DNA of 64,000 bases. It comes from Gp6-AA40 sp035649635. GTDB taxonomy: Bacteria > Acidobacteriota > Vicinamibacteria > Vicinamibacterales > UBA2999. Location: assembly GCA_035649635.1 (NCBI GenBank), contig DASRJE010000026.1, positions 1 to 64,000 of the forward strand, written 5' to 3'. Positions 40,880-49,516 of the stretch are shown here, one piece after another. The notes under the pieces were generated by a model. It saw nothing but the letters and a program-made list of their open reading frames with translations. It was not told the DNA's origin and did no database searches. How positions within the stretch are numbered: the first letter of the stretch is position 1; each line of letters opens with the position of its first letter. Both the position numbers and the translations under genes were made by a program.

Positions 40880-43468
40880 ATGTTTCGCAGAGTGTTGATG
40901 TTCGCCGTGCTGTTCGCGGCGCTGACGCCGGCGGCCGGTTTGGCGCAGACCGGTGGAACCGTTGCCGGCCTGGTCCGCGATTCGCTCGGAGGAGCCATCC
41001 CCGGCGCGACCGTTCGCGTGGTGAACGAAGCCACAGGGGCTGCCCAGGAAACCGTCAGTGATGGCGAGGGCCGCTATCGATTCGACGACGTTGCGCCGGG
41101 GCAGTATCGCGTCGAGGCCACGCTCGACGGGTTCGAGCCGGCGGTTGGTCGAGGAGCCGTCGATGGGCGTCAAGCCGCGTCGATTGACGTGACTCTCACA
41201 CCCGCGCGCTTGACCGAGGGCGTCGTTGTGACTGCGCGTCGCGTCGAAGAGGCCGTGCAGGAAGTGCCGATTCCGGTGTCGGTGTTGAGCGGCGAGCTCG
41301 TCGAGAGCGCCGGCGCGTTCAACGTGAACCGGGTGAAGGAGCTGATTCCAACGGTGCAGTTCTACTCGTCAAATCCGCGCAACTCCGCCGTCACGATTCG
41401 CGGCATCGGGTCACCCTTTGGCCTCACGAATGACGGCATTGAGCCCGGCGTCGGCTTGTACATCGATGGCGTGTTCTACGCGCGGCCTGCGGCCGCTACC
41501 CTCGACTTCCTCGACGTCGCGCAAGTCGAGGTGCTGCGCGGTCCACAGGGAACGCTGTTTGGGAAGAACACAACGGCGGGCGCGATCAACGTCACCAGCA
41601 AGCGGCCGAACTTCACGCCTGAAGCCAACGTGGAAGTGGCGTACGGCAGCTACAACTTCGTTCAAACGAAGGCGTCGGTCTCTGGCCCGCTCAGTGACAA
41701 GGTGGCTGCACGTGTTTCCTTCTCGGGTACTGGTCGCGAGGGCTTCGTTTACAACACGGCCACGCAGGCAGATACCAACACCCTGAACAATCTCGGTTTC
41801 AGAGGGCAGGTCCTGATCGTTCCATCGAAAAGAGTCGCCATCAACGCGGCGGTGGATCACACGCGGCAGCGGCCGGAAGGCTACGCGCAGGTCGTTGCGG
41901 GAGTTGCGCCGACGTTGCGCCCGGCCAATCGCCAGTACGCGCAGATCGCGGCCGACCTCGGATACGCACCACCGAGCTTCAACGCGTTCGACCGGCTCAC
42001 GGACACGGATACGAGCTGGCAGTCGAATCAGGACCTCGGTGGTGGATCGGTAACCGTCGACTGGACCGTGGGACCCGGCCGTGTGACCTCGGCGACGGCG
42101 TATCGATACTGGCAGTGGGATCCGTCCAACGATCGTGACTTCATCGGCCTGCCGGTCACGTCGATTTCGGCCGCGCCGTCGAGGCAACATCAATGGACAC
42201 AGGAAGTCCGTTACGCAGGCGCCTTGTCTCCTCGCCTGAACGTCGTGACCGGCATCTTCGCGTTCAACCAGGCGCTCGACTCCAACCCATCGTTCAAGCA
42301 GGAGCAGGGCTCGGCGGCGGCACGTTTTCTTCTGGCGCCCACACCGGCGGCTGCGACACCCGGCCTGCTCGATGGCTACGGCTTCGATCAGTTCCTCTCG
42401 TTCCGCAACACGAGCGCCGCAGCCTTCGGACAGATCGAATGGCTGGTCACGGATCGTCTCCGCGTGCTGCCTGGTCTTCGATTCAACTACGACCAGAAGA
42501 ACGTCGACTTCAACCAGACGGTCTACGGTGGATTGCAGACGACCGATCCGGCGCTGGTCGCGCTGAAACTCTCGGTTCTGGCACCGCAGGCGTACATCGC
42601 CGACGTGGACGACACCAACACGTCGGGACAGCTCACCGTGGCGTACAAGCTTTCGCCCAGCGTCAACACGTACGGGACGTATTCCACCGGCTTCAAGTCG
42701 GTCGGTCTCAACCTGAACGGCGTGCCGACAGACGCGCTCGGCAACCCGATTCTCTCTGCCGCGACAGTCAAACCGGAGGACGTCCGTCACGTCGAGTTCG
42801 GCATCAAGACGGAGCCGCTTCCGGGTGTGACCGCCAACTTCACCGTCTTCCACACCGGCATCAAGGACTATCAGACGCAGGTCGTCAACTCACAGGTCGG
42901 CGTGCTTCGAGGTTACCTGGCCAACGCCGAGAAAGTGCGGGTGCGTGGCGCCGAATTCGACGGCAATGCGCGAATCAACCGGAGGCTCTCGCTCTACGGT
43001 GCGCTTGCCTACACCGACGGTATTTACGTCTCCTTCCCCGATGCGCCGCCTCCGCTCGAAGATACTGGCGGGCCTCAGGTCAAGGACATTTCCGGCTCTG
43101 TTCTTCCGGGCATCTCGAAATGGGCGCTGACCTTCGGTGGTGAGTACAACAAGCCCGCGACCGTGTTCAGCCGGGCGGGCGAGTTCTTCGGGGCGGTCGA
43201 TACCAGCTATCGATCGGAGTTCTCGTCGAGCCCGTCAGCGTCACGTTACATGGTCGTTGATGGCTACGGCCTGATCAATGCCCGCGCCGGTTTCCGCTGG
43301 AGTGATGGCTGGTCGGTCTTCCTCTGGTCGCGAAACCTACTGGATAAGAACTACTTCGAGTTCCTGACGGCGCAGCCGGGCAACTCCGGACTCTACGTCG
43401 GACTCCCGGGAGACCCTCGCACGATCGGCCTTACCGTGCGAATGAACCTGAGGGGTCAGACCCCTTGA
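40880..43468 (+). CDS. TonB-dependent receptor with carboxypeptidase-regulatory-like N-terminus
   Basis: The 862-residue outer-membrane receptor has a signal peptide ending GLAQ and a CarboxypepD_reg-like domain (VAGLVRDSLGGAIPGATVRVVNEATG...APGQYRVEATLDGF-type). A TonB box region (LTEGVVVTARR) and plug domain follow (VPIPVSVLSGELVESAG, AVTIRGIGSPFG, VEVLRGPQGTLFGKNTTAGAINVTSKRPNF), then a 22-strand-type barrel. Ligand is unknown; the nearby intradiol dioxygenase and sigma-54 activator make an aromatic compound possible. The C-terminus RMNLRGQTP ends in residues encoded by a palindromic repeat rather than the usual terminal aromatic residue. Confidence 0.94.
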   Translation: MFRRVLMFAVLFAALTPAAGLAQTGGTVAGLVRDSLGGAIPGATVRVVNEATGAAQETVSDGEGRYRFDDVAPGQYRVEATLDGFEPAVGRGAVDGRQAASIDVTLTPARLTEGVVVTARRVEEAVQEVPIPVSVLSGELVESAGAFNVNRVKELIPTVQFYSSNPRNSAVTIRGIGSPFGLTNDGIEPGVGLYIDGVFYARPAAATLDFLDVAQVEVLRGPQGTLFGKNTTAGAINVTSKRPNFTPEANVEVAYGSYNFVQTKASVSGPLSDKVAARVSFSGTGREGFVYNTATQADTNTLNNLGFRGQVLIVPSKRVAINAAVDHTRQRPEGYAQVVAGVAPTLRPANRQYAQIAADLGYAPPSFNAFDRLTDTDTSWQSNQDLGGGSVTVDWTVGPGRVTSATAYRYWQWDPSNDRDFIGLPVTSISAAPSRQHQWTQEVRYAGALSPRLNVVTGIFAFNQALDSNPSFKQEQGSAAARFLLAPTPAAATPGLLDGYGFDQFLSFRNTSAAAFGQIEWLVTDRLRVLPGLRFNYDQKNVDFNQTVYGGLQTTDPALVALKLSVLAPQAYIADVDDTNTSGQLTVAYKLSPSVNTYGTYSTGFKSVGLNLNGVPTDALGNPILSAATVKPEDVRHVEFGIKTEPLPGVTANFTVFHTGIKDYQTQVVNSQVGVLRGYLANAEKVRVRGAEFDGNARINRRLSLYGALAYTDGIYVSFPDAPPPLEDTGGPQVKDISGSVLPGISKWALTFGGEYNKPATVFSRAGEFFGAVDTSYRSEFSSSPSASRYMVVDGYGLINARAGFRWSDGWSVFLWSRNLLDKNYFEFLTAQPGNSGLYVGLPGDPRTIGLTVRMNLRGQTP

Positions 43469-43496
43469 CACGACTACACTCAAGGGGTCTGACCCC
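43452..43496. repeat. Perfect 17-bp GGGGTCAGACCCC hairpin overlapping a stop codon
   Basis: Arms 43452-43468 and 43480-43496 are perfectly complementary with an 11-nt loop. The left arm encodes the last five residues and stop of the TonB receptor. GGTCTGACCCC palindromes of this kind are widespread intergenic repeats in bacteria. Confidence 0.9.
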
Positions 43497-43572
43497 AGCC
43501 TGACTTCGAATTCAGGAACTCTTCAGTCGCATCGCGAGCACGGCTCCGCTACGATCGGCGCGCCGAACCGTG

Positions 43573-44073
43573 ATGGAACCCTTCTTTGTGTGGATCGAGG
43601 CCACGTCTTTCAGCGCGTGGCTTCGAGAATCCCCATCGCTGTGGGTCTTTCCCTTCATTCTGATCCTGCACACCGTCGGCCTCGCGTTCTTCGTCGGCGC
43701 GAATGTCGCGTGGGACGTGCGTGTGCTCGGATTCAGCCTGGGCATCCCGCTCGACGCGCTGCGACGGTATTTCCTCGTGATGTGGGCGGGCTTCTGGATC
43801 AACGCGGTGTCCGGTGTGCTGCTGCTCATCGCGTACCCGACCAAGGCGCTGACCAATCCGCTCTTCTACGTCAAGCTCACGCTGATTGGCTTCGGCATCG
43901 TCCTTGCGCTGCGCATACGACGCGAGGTCGAGGGCGTGAGATCTGAAAGCGATGCGCCGCGAGTAGCCAGGACGCTGGCGGCCGCGTCGCTGGCGTGCTG
44001 GGTCGCCGTCATCTTCGCGGGACGCCTGCTCGCGTACACATGCACACGCCTGACGGTAGATTCCTCGTGTTAG
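43573..44073 (+). CDS. Four- to five-TM membrane protein, DUF6644-like pair (first)
   Basis: The 166-residue product begins with a short amphipathic segment (FFVWIEATSFSAWLRESPSLWVFPFILILHTVGLAFFVGA) followed by helices around residues 50-70, 75-95 and 100-115 and a final TM. It shares the pattern W.FP..L.LH..G....GA/GT....DLR.LGF...IP with the next product, so the two are paralogues. Proteins of this size and pattern are annotated DUF6644 in acidobacteria; I recognise this only tentatively. ATG 43573 is preferred to GTG 43570. Confidence 0.65.
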   Translation: MEPFFVWIEATSFSAWLRESPSLWVFPFILILHTVGLAFFVGANVAWDVRVLGFSLGIPLDALRRYFLVMWAGFWINAVSGVLLLIAYPTKALTNPLFYVKLTLIGFGIVLALRIRREVEGVRSESDAPRVARTLAAASLACWVAVIFAGRLLAYTCTRLTVDSSC

Positions 44074-44078
44074 ACGAG

Positions 44079-44564
44079 ATGCTGCGTTCTGTCGAGGTCT
44101 ATCTGCGCGCGACACCGCAGGGAGAGTTCCTCCGAACCGCGCGGTGGGGCTGGCCAATCTTCGAGTCGCTCCACTTCACGGGCATGTCGATGCTGCTCGG
44201 CACGGTCGGCGTCTTCGATCTTCGACTGCTCGGGTTCGCGCGCCGAATTCCCATTGCCGCATTGCACCGCCTCATCCCGATTGGGATCTCTGGTTTCGTC
44301 ATCAATGCGGTGACTGGCTTCTGCTTTCTCTGTGCGACGCCTGATCAGTACTTGTTCAATCGCGCTTTTTATTGGAAGGTCACGTTCATCGCGATTGCCG
44401 GGCTGAACGTGATGATCTTCTACGCCGGCGTCTTCCGGCGATTGCTCGACACGCCGCCCGAGACGCCGCCGCCGCTGGCAGCACGGGTGGCCGGTGCCGT
44501 CTCGCTTCTGGCGTGGATTGGCGTGATGTCCGCTGGGCGGCTGCTGACCTTCTTCCGCCCTTAG
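44079..44564 (+). CDS. Four- to five-TM membrane protein, DUF6644-like pair (second)
   Basis: The 161-residue product mirrors its neighbour: FLRTARWGWPIFESLHFTGMSMLLGTVGVFDLRLLGFARRIPIAALHRLIPIGISGFVINAVTG, then three more helices and a conserved SAGRLLTFF end. A conserved His in the second segment of both proteins (LHTVGLAF / LHFTGMSM) might be a heme or metal ligand, which is inference. It starts 5 nt after the first gene; GTG 44067 would overlap it. The pair probably forms a heterodimer. Confidence 0.65.
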   Translation: MLRSVEVYLRATPQGEFLRTARWGWPIFESLHFTGMSMLLGTVGVFDLRLLGFARRIPIAALHRLIPIGISGFVINAVTGFCFLCATPDQYLFNRAFYWKVTFIAIAGLNVMIFYAGVFRRLLDTPPETPPPLAARVAGAVSLLAWIGVMSAGRLLTFFRP

Positions 44565-44578
44565 GCTCCCCTCTGCGG

Positions 44579-44584
44579 TATCCT
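44579..44584 (+). promoter_or_regulatory. -10 hexamer TATCCT for a leaderless transcript
   Basis: TATCCT ends 7 nt before ATG 44592, with no room for a Shine-Dalgarno sequence in the predicted mRNA. Confidence 0.4.
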
Positions 44585-44591
44585 TCGACGC

Positions 44592-46007
44592 ATGACTGGA
44601 TCGAGGCGCTGTGTCCTCATCACGCTTGCCGTGGCCGGGTGGGTTTCGACCTCTGGTGCACAGACAACGTGGAATGCGGCCGCAATTGAAGACGAGACGC
44701 TGCAGCACTTTCAGGCACTGTTGAGGCTCGACACTAGCAGCCCGCCTGGAAACGAGATTCGAGCCGTCGAGTATCTCGAACAGGTTCTCAAACGTGAGGG
44801 CATTTCTTACCAGGTGTTCTCAAAGGATCCGCAGCGTCCCAATCTGGTGGCGCGAGTCAAGGGCAATGGAAAGAAGCGGCCGATCCTCGTGCTGGGACAT
44901 ACCGACGTCGTCACAGTTGACCCCAAGAAGTGGACGTTCCCGCCGTTTGCGGCCACGCGAGATGGCGGATACGTGTACGGTCGGGGAGCCGTCGACGACA
45001 AAGACAGCGTCGTCGCCGGGCTGATGTTGATGTTGACGCTCAAGCGTACGGGCGTCGCCCTCGATCGCGATGTGATCTTCCTGGCCGAGTCTGGTGAAGA
45101 AGGTGCCCCCGAGTTTGGCGCGCAGTTCATGGTCGACAATCACCTTGCCGCCATCGATGCCGAGTACTGCTTTGCCGAGGGTGGAGGCGTCGTTCGAGCA
45201 GGCGGTCAGGTTCGTCAAGCCAACGTCGGCACGACCGAAAAGGAGCCCCGCCCAATCGAGGTGCTCGCGCGCGGGTCGGCGGGTCACGGGTCGGTGCCGA
45301 GGTTGGATAACGCCGTTGTCCGCTTGTCGGAGGCATTGGCCAAGATTGCCGCGTGGGTGCCGCCACTGCAGATCAGCGAAACGACGGTCGCGTACTTCCG
45401 GACGCTCTCGACGCTCGTTCCACCCGACGTGGCGGCGCGCTATCGCGATGTGTTGAACCCGAATCCGAAAGTGTCGGAACCGGCGGCCGAATGGCTGCTC
45501 GAGAACGAGCCGCAACACTGGTCCATGCTTCACACATCGCTGGTTCCGACGGTGATCGAGGGCGGCTATCGCTACAACGTCATTCCCTCGGAGGCGAAGG
45601 CCATCGTCGACGTCCGCCTTCATCCCGAAGAGGATCAGAAGACGTTTCTCGATCGCGTACGAGCCGTAGTCGACGATCCGCGCGTGGAGGTGCGTTGGTA
45701 TCGGGATCCCTATCGCCCGGCCGGCACTTCGCGTCTGAACACCGAGGCGTTCAACGTGCTGCAGGCGCAGCTCAAGTCGCACTACAACGCAACGGCGCTT
45801 CCGACGATGGGCACGGGCGCGACGGACATGTCGCAGATGCGCTCGAAAGGGTTGCAGTGTTACGGGATCGGTCCCGCCATCGACACCGAGGATGCCGGGA
45901 AGGGCTTCGGCGCGCATAGCGATCAGGAGCGGATCCTGGAGAGCGAGCTCCATCGATTTGTCCGCTTCCAGTACGACGTCGTGACGGAGCTGGCGAGAGC
46001 GAAGTAG
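44592..46007 (+). CDS. M20-family metallopeptidase (exported)
   Basis: The 471-residue product has a signal peptide (VLITLAVAGWVSTSGAQ) and M20 dizinc motifs: PILVLGHTDVVTVD (His ligand), GYVYGRGAVDDKDSVVAGL (bridging Asp), FLAESGEEGAPEFG (catalytic and ligand Glu), then the dimerisation domain (GSAGHGSVPRLDNAV) and a late TMGTGATDMS. It resembles carboxypeptidase- and aminoacylase-like enzymes that cleave C-terminal or acyl groups, acting in the periplasm. Substrate is not predictable. Confidence 0.93.
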   Translation: MTGSRRCVLITLAVAGWVSTSGAQTTWNAAAIEDETLQHFQALLRLDTSSPPGNEIRAVEYLEQVLKREGISYQVFSKDPQRPNLVARVKGNGKKRPILVLGHTDVVTVDPKKWTFPPFAATRDGGYVYGRGAVDDKDSVVAGLMLMLTLKRTGVALDRDVIFLAESGEEGAPEFGAQFMVDNHLAAIDAEYCFAEGGGVVRAGGQVRQANVGTTEKEPRPIEVLARGSAGHGSVPRLDNAVVRLSEALAKIAAWVPPLQISETTVAYFRTLSTLVPPDVAARYRDVLNPNPKVSEPAAEWLLENEPQHWSMLHTSLVPTVIEGGYRYNVIPSEAKAIVDVRLHPEEDQKTFLDRVRAVVDDPRVEVRWYRDPYRPAGTSRLNTEAFNVLQAQLKSHYNATALPTMGTGATDMSQMRSKGLQCYGIGPAIDTEDAGKGFGAHSDQERILESELHRFVRFQYDVVTELARAK

Positions 46008-46023
46008 GCGGGCGCGCCCCACA

Positions 46024-46081
46024 AGGCGGGTCTGAAGATCCGCCTCTACGAACCACGCAGCGGCGAGTCTTTAGACTCGCC
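46024..46081. repeat. Pair of GGCGGGTCT-family hairpins
   Basis: A 10-bp stem with one G-T pair (46024-46045) and a perfect 9-bp GGCGAGTCT/AGACTCGCC stem (46062-46081) lie between convergent genes. They are separated by CTACGAACCACG. The arrangement mirrors 34623-34672. Confidence 0.8.
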
Positions 46082-46084
46082 GGA

Positions 46085-47092
46085 TCAGAACATCGCGATT
46101 GGATTGACGGGCGATCCCGTTCCGCGCGGAATCGGGAGCGGCGCAATCGTCAACATGAACTCCCATCGCTTGCGACTCGCGGCCGCTTCACTAACCGCGT
46201 CGAAGTCCGCGCGATCGAGCAGATGCACGCCGAGGATCGTCAGCACGAAATTATGCAGCGAGCTTGGCGGCAAATCGCCGGGCGGGTGAGGCGCGTAATC
46301 AGGCGTCTCCCATCCCAGAATTGCGATGTCTCGTTTCTTCAGCCACGGAATCACGGAGTTGTCGAGCCCCGCCATCGCGTCGTTGATCGGCCATGGTCCC
46401 AGCTTTGACCGTCGGGTCCATCGACCCCAGCGCAGCAGCATTGCATCGCCAGCCATTGCCTTGACGCCGGCCATCTTTTCCCAGGCTTCGAGATCTTCCG
46501 CAAAGATGCGCGTGCCGGGCTCGAGGTACGGCACCCCCTTCAGCCTTGGGAGGTCGTAAAGCACGCCGCGCGTCACGATCCCGTTCTTCATCGTCAGGAT
46601 CGAGTTCTTCGCCGCGCCCCCTTCTTTGGTGACCAGTTTCTCGACCGGATACCCGTTCCACATCTTGCCGTTGAAAAACACGTGCGCGAACGAATCGAGG
46701 TGCGTCGTACCGGCGCCATGGATACAGGGATATCCAATACGATCCATCGCCGCTGATGCAGTGGCCGTCACCATGGCCCACTCGACCGGGCAGGGCACGT
46801 CGACACCTTTCTCGGTCTCGGCGTTCGACGCGAGTGATACTGCCACTCCATCCTTCACGAGGGCTGCCGCCTGCGTTCGCTTCGCCGGCGTAATCAGATT
46901 TAGTGTGCCGAGCTCGTCGTCCTTACCCCATCGGCCCCAGTTGGAGAGCTCCGTTTGCCAGCGCTCGTATTCCGCTTTTGTCACGAGTGGTCGCGATGAA
47001 GCGGCTCCAGAAGAGCCAGATTGAGAGGTGAGGATCACGCCGCCGGCGCTGACGAGCATCAGCACTGAACCAGCCAGAAACAGCTTCCGCAT
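46085..47092 (-). CDS. Cyclase-family (kynurenine formamidase-like) metal hydrolase
   Basis: The 335-residue product has an N-terminal signal or anchor (LFLAGSVLMLVSAGGVIL) and the cyclase-family metal site HGAGTTHLDSFAHVF. The approach strand (GIVTRGVLYDLPRLKG) and C-terminal LHNFVLTILGVHLLD are also visible. Relatives hydrolyse N-formylkynurenine or cyclic amides; exported members are of unknown role. TATAAT at 47121-47126 and GGAGGGG before ATG 47092 give a normal promoter and ribosome-binding site. Confidence 0.87.
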   Translation of the reverse strand: MRKLFLAGSVLMLVSAGGVILTSQSGSSGAASSRPLVTKAEYERWQTELSNWGRWGKDDELGTLNLITPAKRTQAAALVKDGVAVSLASNAETEKGVDVPCPVEWAMVTATASAAMDRIGYPCIHGAGTTHLDSFAHVFFNGKMWNGYPVEKLVTKEGGAAKNSILTMKNGIVTRGVLYDLPRLKGVPYLEPGTRIFAEDLEAWEKMAGVKAMAGDAMLLRWGRWTRRSKLGPWPINDAMAGLDNSVIPWLKKRDIAILGWETPDYAPHPPGDLPPSSLHNFVLTILGVHLLDRADFDAVSEAAASRKRWEFMLTIAPLPIPRGTGSPVNPIAMF

Positions 47093-47120
47093 CGCCCCTC
47101 CTGTGTCGTGACGCGCCGCG

Positions 47121-47126
47121 ATTATA
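47121..47126 (-). promoter_or_regulatory. -10 hexamer TATAAT upstream of the cyclase gene
   Basis: It lies 28 nt before ATG 47092 on the minus strand, leaving a short leader with GGAGGGG. Confidence 0.5.
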
Positions 47127-47208
47127 CGCCCCCGTCATAAAGCCGTCGTTCGCGCTTTTCAGTCGCTCTGTTGGGTTCGTGTTCAGCTGCACGTTGGGAC
47201 GACATCGT

Positions 47209-48435
47209 TCAATACCTGCTGATTCGCACACGCAGCTGGCGCGGTTGTCCCATTGAGGGCCGCGCGACGACAAAAACCTCAGTACCGCGGGCAAGGAGTC
47301 GTGGCGTCTTGAGCAAGTACGGCGTTGGCCATTCGATGGAGGGCTCCGTCAGGGCAAGCAGCACGTCGGTGCCGCCGTCGGGCCGTCGTGCGGAAACTTC
47401 GAGCGAGGACAGGCCGGGTATGATCTCCGGCTGAATCGCCCACACTCGCATATCACTGGCGAGCCGCGACGTGCCTTTCAGCATTTGTGATCCGGAGATG
47501 GGCCTCGCGTCGAGCACGAGGTCCGTGGCAAGCTTCAAGCCGGGATTCGGGGCTCGGGACTCGGGGCTCGGGACGCGGGACTCGGGACTCGATGACGATC
47601 GGGGCTCCAGGAAGAACACTCCGAGTGTGCTGGCGTCCACTACCGGTTCACTCGTCCCTCGATAGTGAATGTCGACGACGATCCTTGCTTTGGCAGGCAG
47701 TCGATAGACCACACCGTCGGGCAGGCTCACGAAGCTGTGCCAGGGAGTCCAGCTGCCCAGCCACTGACCCGTGCCTTCGAGGCTGAATGACGCGGCCCGC
47801 ACGACACGACGATCGCCCGGCATGAACTCGAGCGCGCGGACCCGCCGGGGAGAGGTCAGATCGAGATCGAGAACCGAGCGTCTTACGACGTCCGGAGTTC
47901 TCGCTTCGATCGTCGTCGGCGTCAGTCGACGTGTCAGGTCCGGTTCGCCCAACTGCCAGTGGTCGGAATGTGTCGTGGCGCGAATTTCTCGCGGCGCGGC
48001 CGCCTTGGGATCGACGACATTGAGGAAGACTTTGCCGGCATTGCGCGGTCCGAGCCCTTCGACCCACGAGACGAGGAACTGCGACTCGCGCAGGGTCAGG
48101 TGGTTGTCGTTGACGAACTCCCCGTAACCGGCGACTGCCGACCACGGAGGCATGTGGCGGCGCAGCGTGGACGATCGCATGGCCCGGCCCTGCAGCCACG
48201 TCTGCTCGTAGGTGACCAGCGGAAACGCGAGGCCACCGTCAACATGGCACATCACGCACCGATCGTTGAGAATGCGGACGATCTCTCGATCGAAGAGCAC
48301 CGTCGTTGTCAGCGAGCCGTGCGTTTGCACCGGGTGTGACCACGCGACAATCAGCGCCACGCACAGAGCCAGGACTCCCGAGCCGAGGCCCAGAACCGTA
48401 CGTCTGTGCGTCGTAGACACCCAGTGGTCCCTCAT
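47209..48435 (-). CDS. Exported cytochrome c-type protein with monooxygenase-like C-terminus
   Basis: The 408-residue product has an N-terminal TM (LGLGSGVLALCVALIVAWS) and one c-type heme site CVMCH (ILNDRCVMCHVDGGLAFPL, with a PPWS region downstream). A long beta-rich part follows with VVDIHYRGTSEP, like the copper type II monooxygenase fold in other heme-linked acidobacterial proteins; that comparison is tentative. A 7-unit heptad repeat (47541-47591) is read in frame as PESRVPS-PESRAPN within this part. ATG 48435 overlaps the stop of the upstream gene (ATGA). Confidence 0.8.
   Translation of the reverse strand: MRDHWVSTTHRRTVLGLGSGVLALCVALIVAWSHPVQTHGSLTTTVLFDREIVRILNDRCVMCHVDGGLAFPLVTYEQTWLQGRAMRSSTLRRHMPPWSAVAGYGEFVNDNHLTLRESQFLVSWVEGLGPRNAGKVFLNVVDPKAAAPREIRATTHSDHWQLGEPDLTRRLTPTTIEARTPDVVRRSVLDLDLTSPRRVRALEFMPGDRRVVRAASFSLEGTGQWLGSWTPWHSFVSLPDGVVYRLPAKARIVVDIHYRGTSEPVVDASTLGVFFLEPRSSSSPESRVPSPESRAPNPGLKLATDLVLDARPISGSQMLKGTSRLASDMRVWAIQPEIIPGLSSLEVSARRPDGGTDVLLALTEPSIEWPTPYLLKTPRLLARGTEVFVVARPSMGQPRQLRVRISRY
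47541..47591. repeat. CGGGACT heptad tandem repeat inside a CDS
   Basis: Seven consecutive units in exact 7-nt phase (CGGGATT, CGGGGCT, CGGGACT, CGGGGCT, CGGGACG, CGGGACT, CGGGACT) form a single arm inside the cytochrome gene. Confidence 0.92.
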
Positions 48436-49445
48436 CGATCCCGTACCTCGAACGTGGTCACGAACGTGTGAATCTTGTCCCGGCGTCTGAACTGGGTCCA
48501 CGCCCGATAGCGCCCCGGCTTCGGCATCAGCCCATCGAAGATCACGGTCGGGCCGCCTCTCAGTTTCTCGAGGTCGGCACCAGGCGGGATCAGGAACTGC
48601 GGCATGTCATCGTCGTCGTTGCCGCCAGGCACGATGTCGAGTGAGTGCGAATGGACGTACTCGTTCAGGTCCTCGCTCATGATCAGCGTGTGCCCGAACG
48701 CACCCAGGTAGGTCTGCAGATCCGTGACCGGCTGCCTCGTGAACGTGTCGGTCAATGAGAACTGAAGATGGCCATACAGTCCGGCGAAAAATGGCGACGG
48801 GTCGTAGCCGACTCGCGCCGTGAGATCGTCGACCGTCTGCGTCCTCTCGACGTCTGGTACTAGCCGCGCAGAGTCGCCAGCGAGATCGCCCTTGTAGTCC
48901 GCGGTGACGAGTGGCCGCGCGATGAACTGCGAGGCCCCTCCCGCAGGAAGGAAATCAGAGAGCACTTTGTAGTAGCCCGCTTTCGGAACCGTGACGTCGA
49001 TTGTCCACGTCCCATCGGCCTGAAGCTCCGGGTGGATATGCTGAAAGTGCGTCATGTCCTGGCTGATGACAAAGAGGTGATACTGCCGCTCGTGCACCGT
49101 CTCGAACTTGACAATCGGTTCGCCGGTGCCGGGGCGAGAGACACGAAAACGCCACCGCGCGGGTTTGCCGGGCTGCACGACGGCCGGCTCGGTCGAAAGT
49201 TCGAGCCCGTAGTCACGCACGTCGAATGGCGCGCCGCGCACGAGCGCCATGCCACAACGCGGACAGGTGCCGGCGATATCGAGTGTGTAGTCTGGGTGCA
49301 TCGGGCACACGAAGGCCGCGGCCTCTGCATCCGTGACCGCGTTCGACGGAGATTGTTGCGCTTGAACGAACAGGGTGACGAACCAGCACATGGTGAGTGT
49401 CACGATCGCCGCCGTGACACGACTCGCCAGAGCGGCTCCGAGCAT
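48432..49445 (-). CDS. Exported protein with heavy-metal-binding domain
   Basis: The 337-residue product has a signal peptide (VTAAIVTLTMCWFVTLFVQAQ). A heavy-metal-binding domain follows with FVCPMHPDYTLDIAGTCPRCGMALV, the CPMHP...CPxCGM pattern found at the N-termini of copper P-type ATPases and CusB-like proteins. The rest is two Ig/FixH-like beta domains with His-rich strands (QYHLFVISQDMTHFQHIHPEL, HTLIMSEDLNEYVHSHSLD). It may deliver or buffer copper for the cytochrome encoded downstream, which is inference. ATG 49445 gives a proper signal peptide. Confidence 0.83.
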   Translation of the reverse strand: MLGAALASRVTAAIVTLTMCWFVTLFVQAQQSPSNAVTDAEAAAFVCPMHPDYTLDIAGTCPRCGMALVRGAPFDVRDYGLELSTEPAVVQPGKPARWRFRVSRPGTGEPIVKFETVHERQYHLFVISQDMTHFQHIHPELQADGTWTIDVTVPKAGYYKVLSDFLPAGGASQFIARPLVTADYKGDLAGDSARLVPDVERTQTVDDLTARVGYDPSPFFAGLYGHLQFSLTDTFTRQPVTDLQTYLGAFGHTLIMSEDLNEYVHSHSLDIVPGGNDDDDMPQFLIPPGADLEKLRGGPTVIFDGLMPKPGRYRAWTQFRRRDKIHTFVTTFEVRDR

Positions 49446-49486
49446 CCGGACCCCCCGCGCGGAGCGCGGGCAAGAGATACTGCGAT

Positions 49487-49516
49487 AGCGAAGTGGCGCC
49501 TTGGCGCCACTTCGCT
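49487..49516 (-). terminator. Perfect 14-bp palindrome between minus-strand genes
   Basis: AGCGAAGTGGCGCC and its exact complement are separated by only 2 nt, touching the stop codon of the 51507 gene. A second CCCGCGC/GCGCGGG stem follows near 49456-49470. No U-run is present. It could limit read-through or stabilise the upstream mRNA. Confidence 0.4.
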
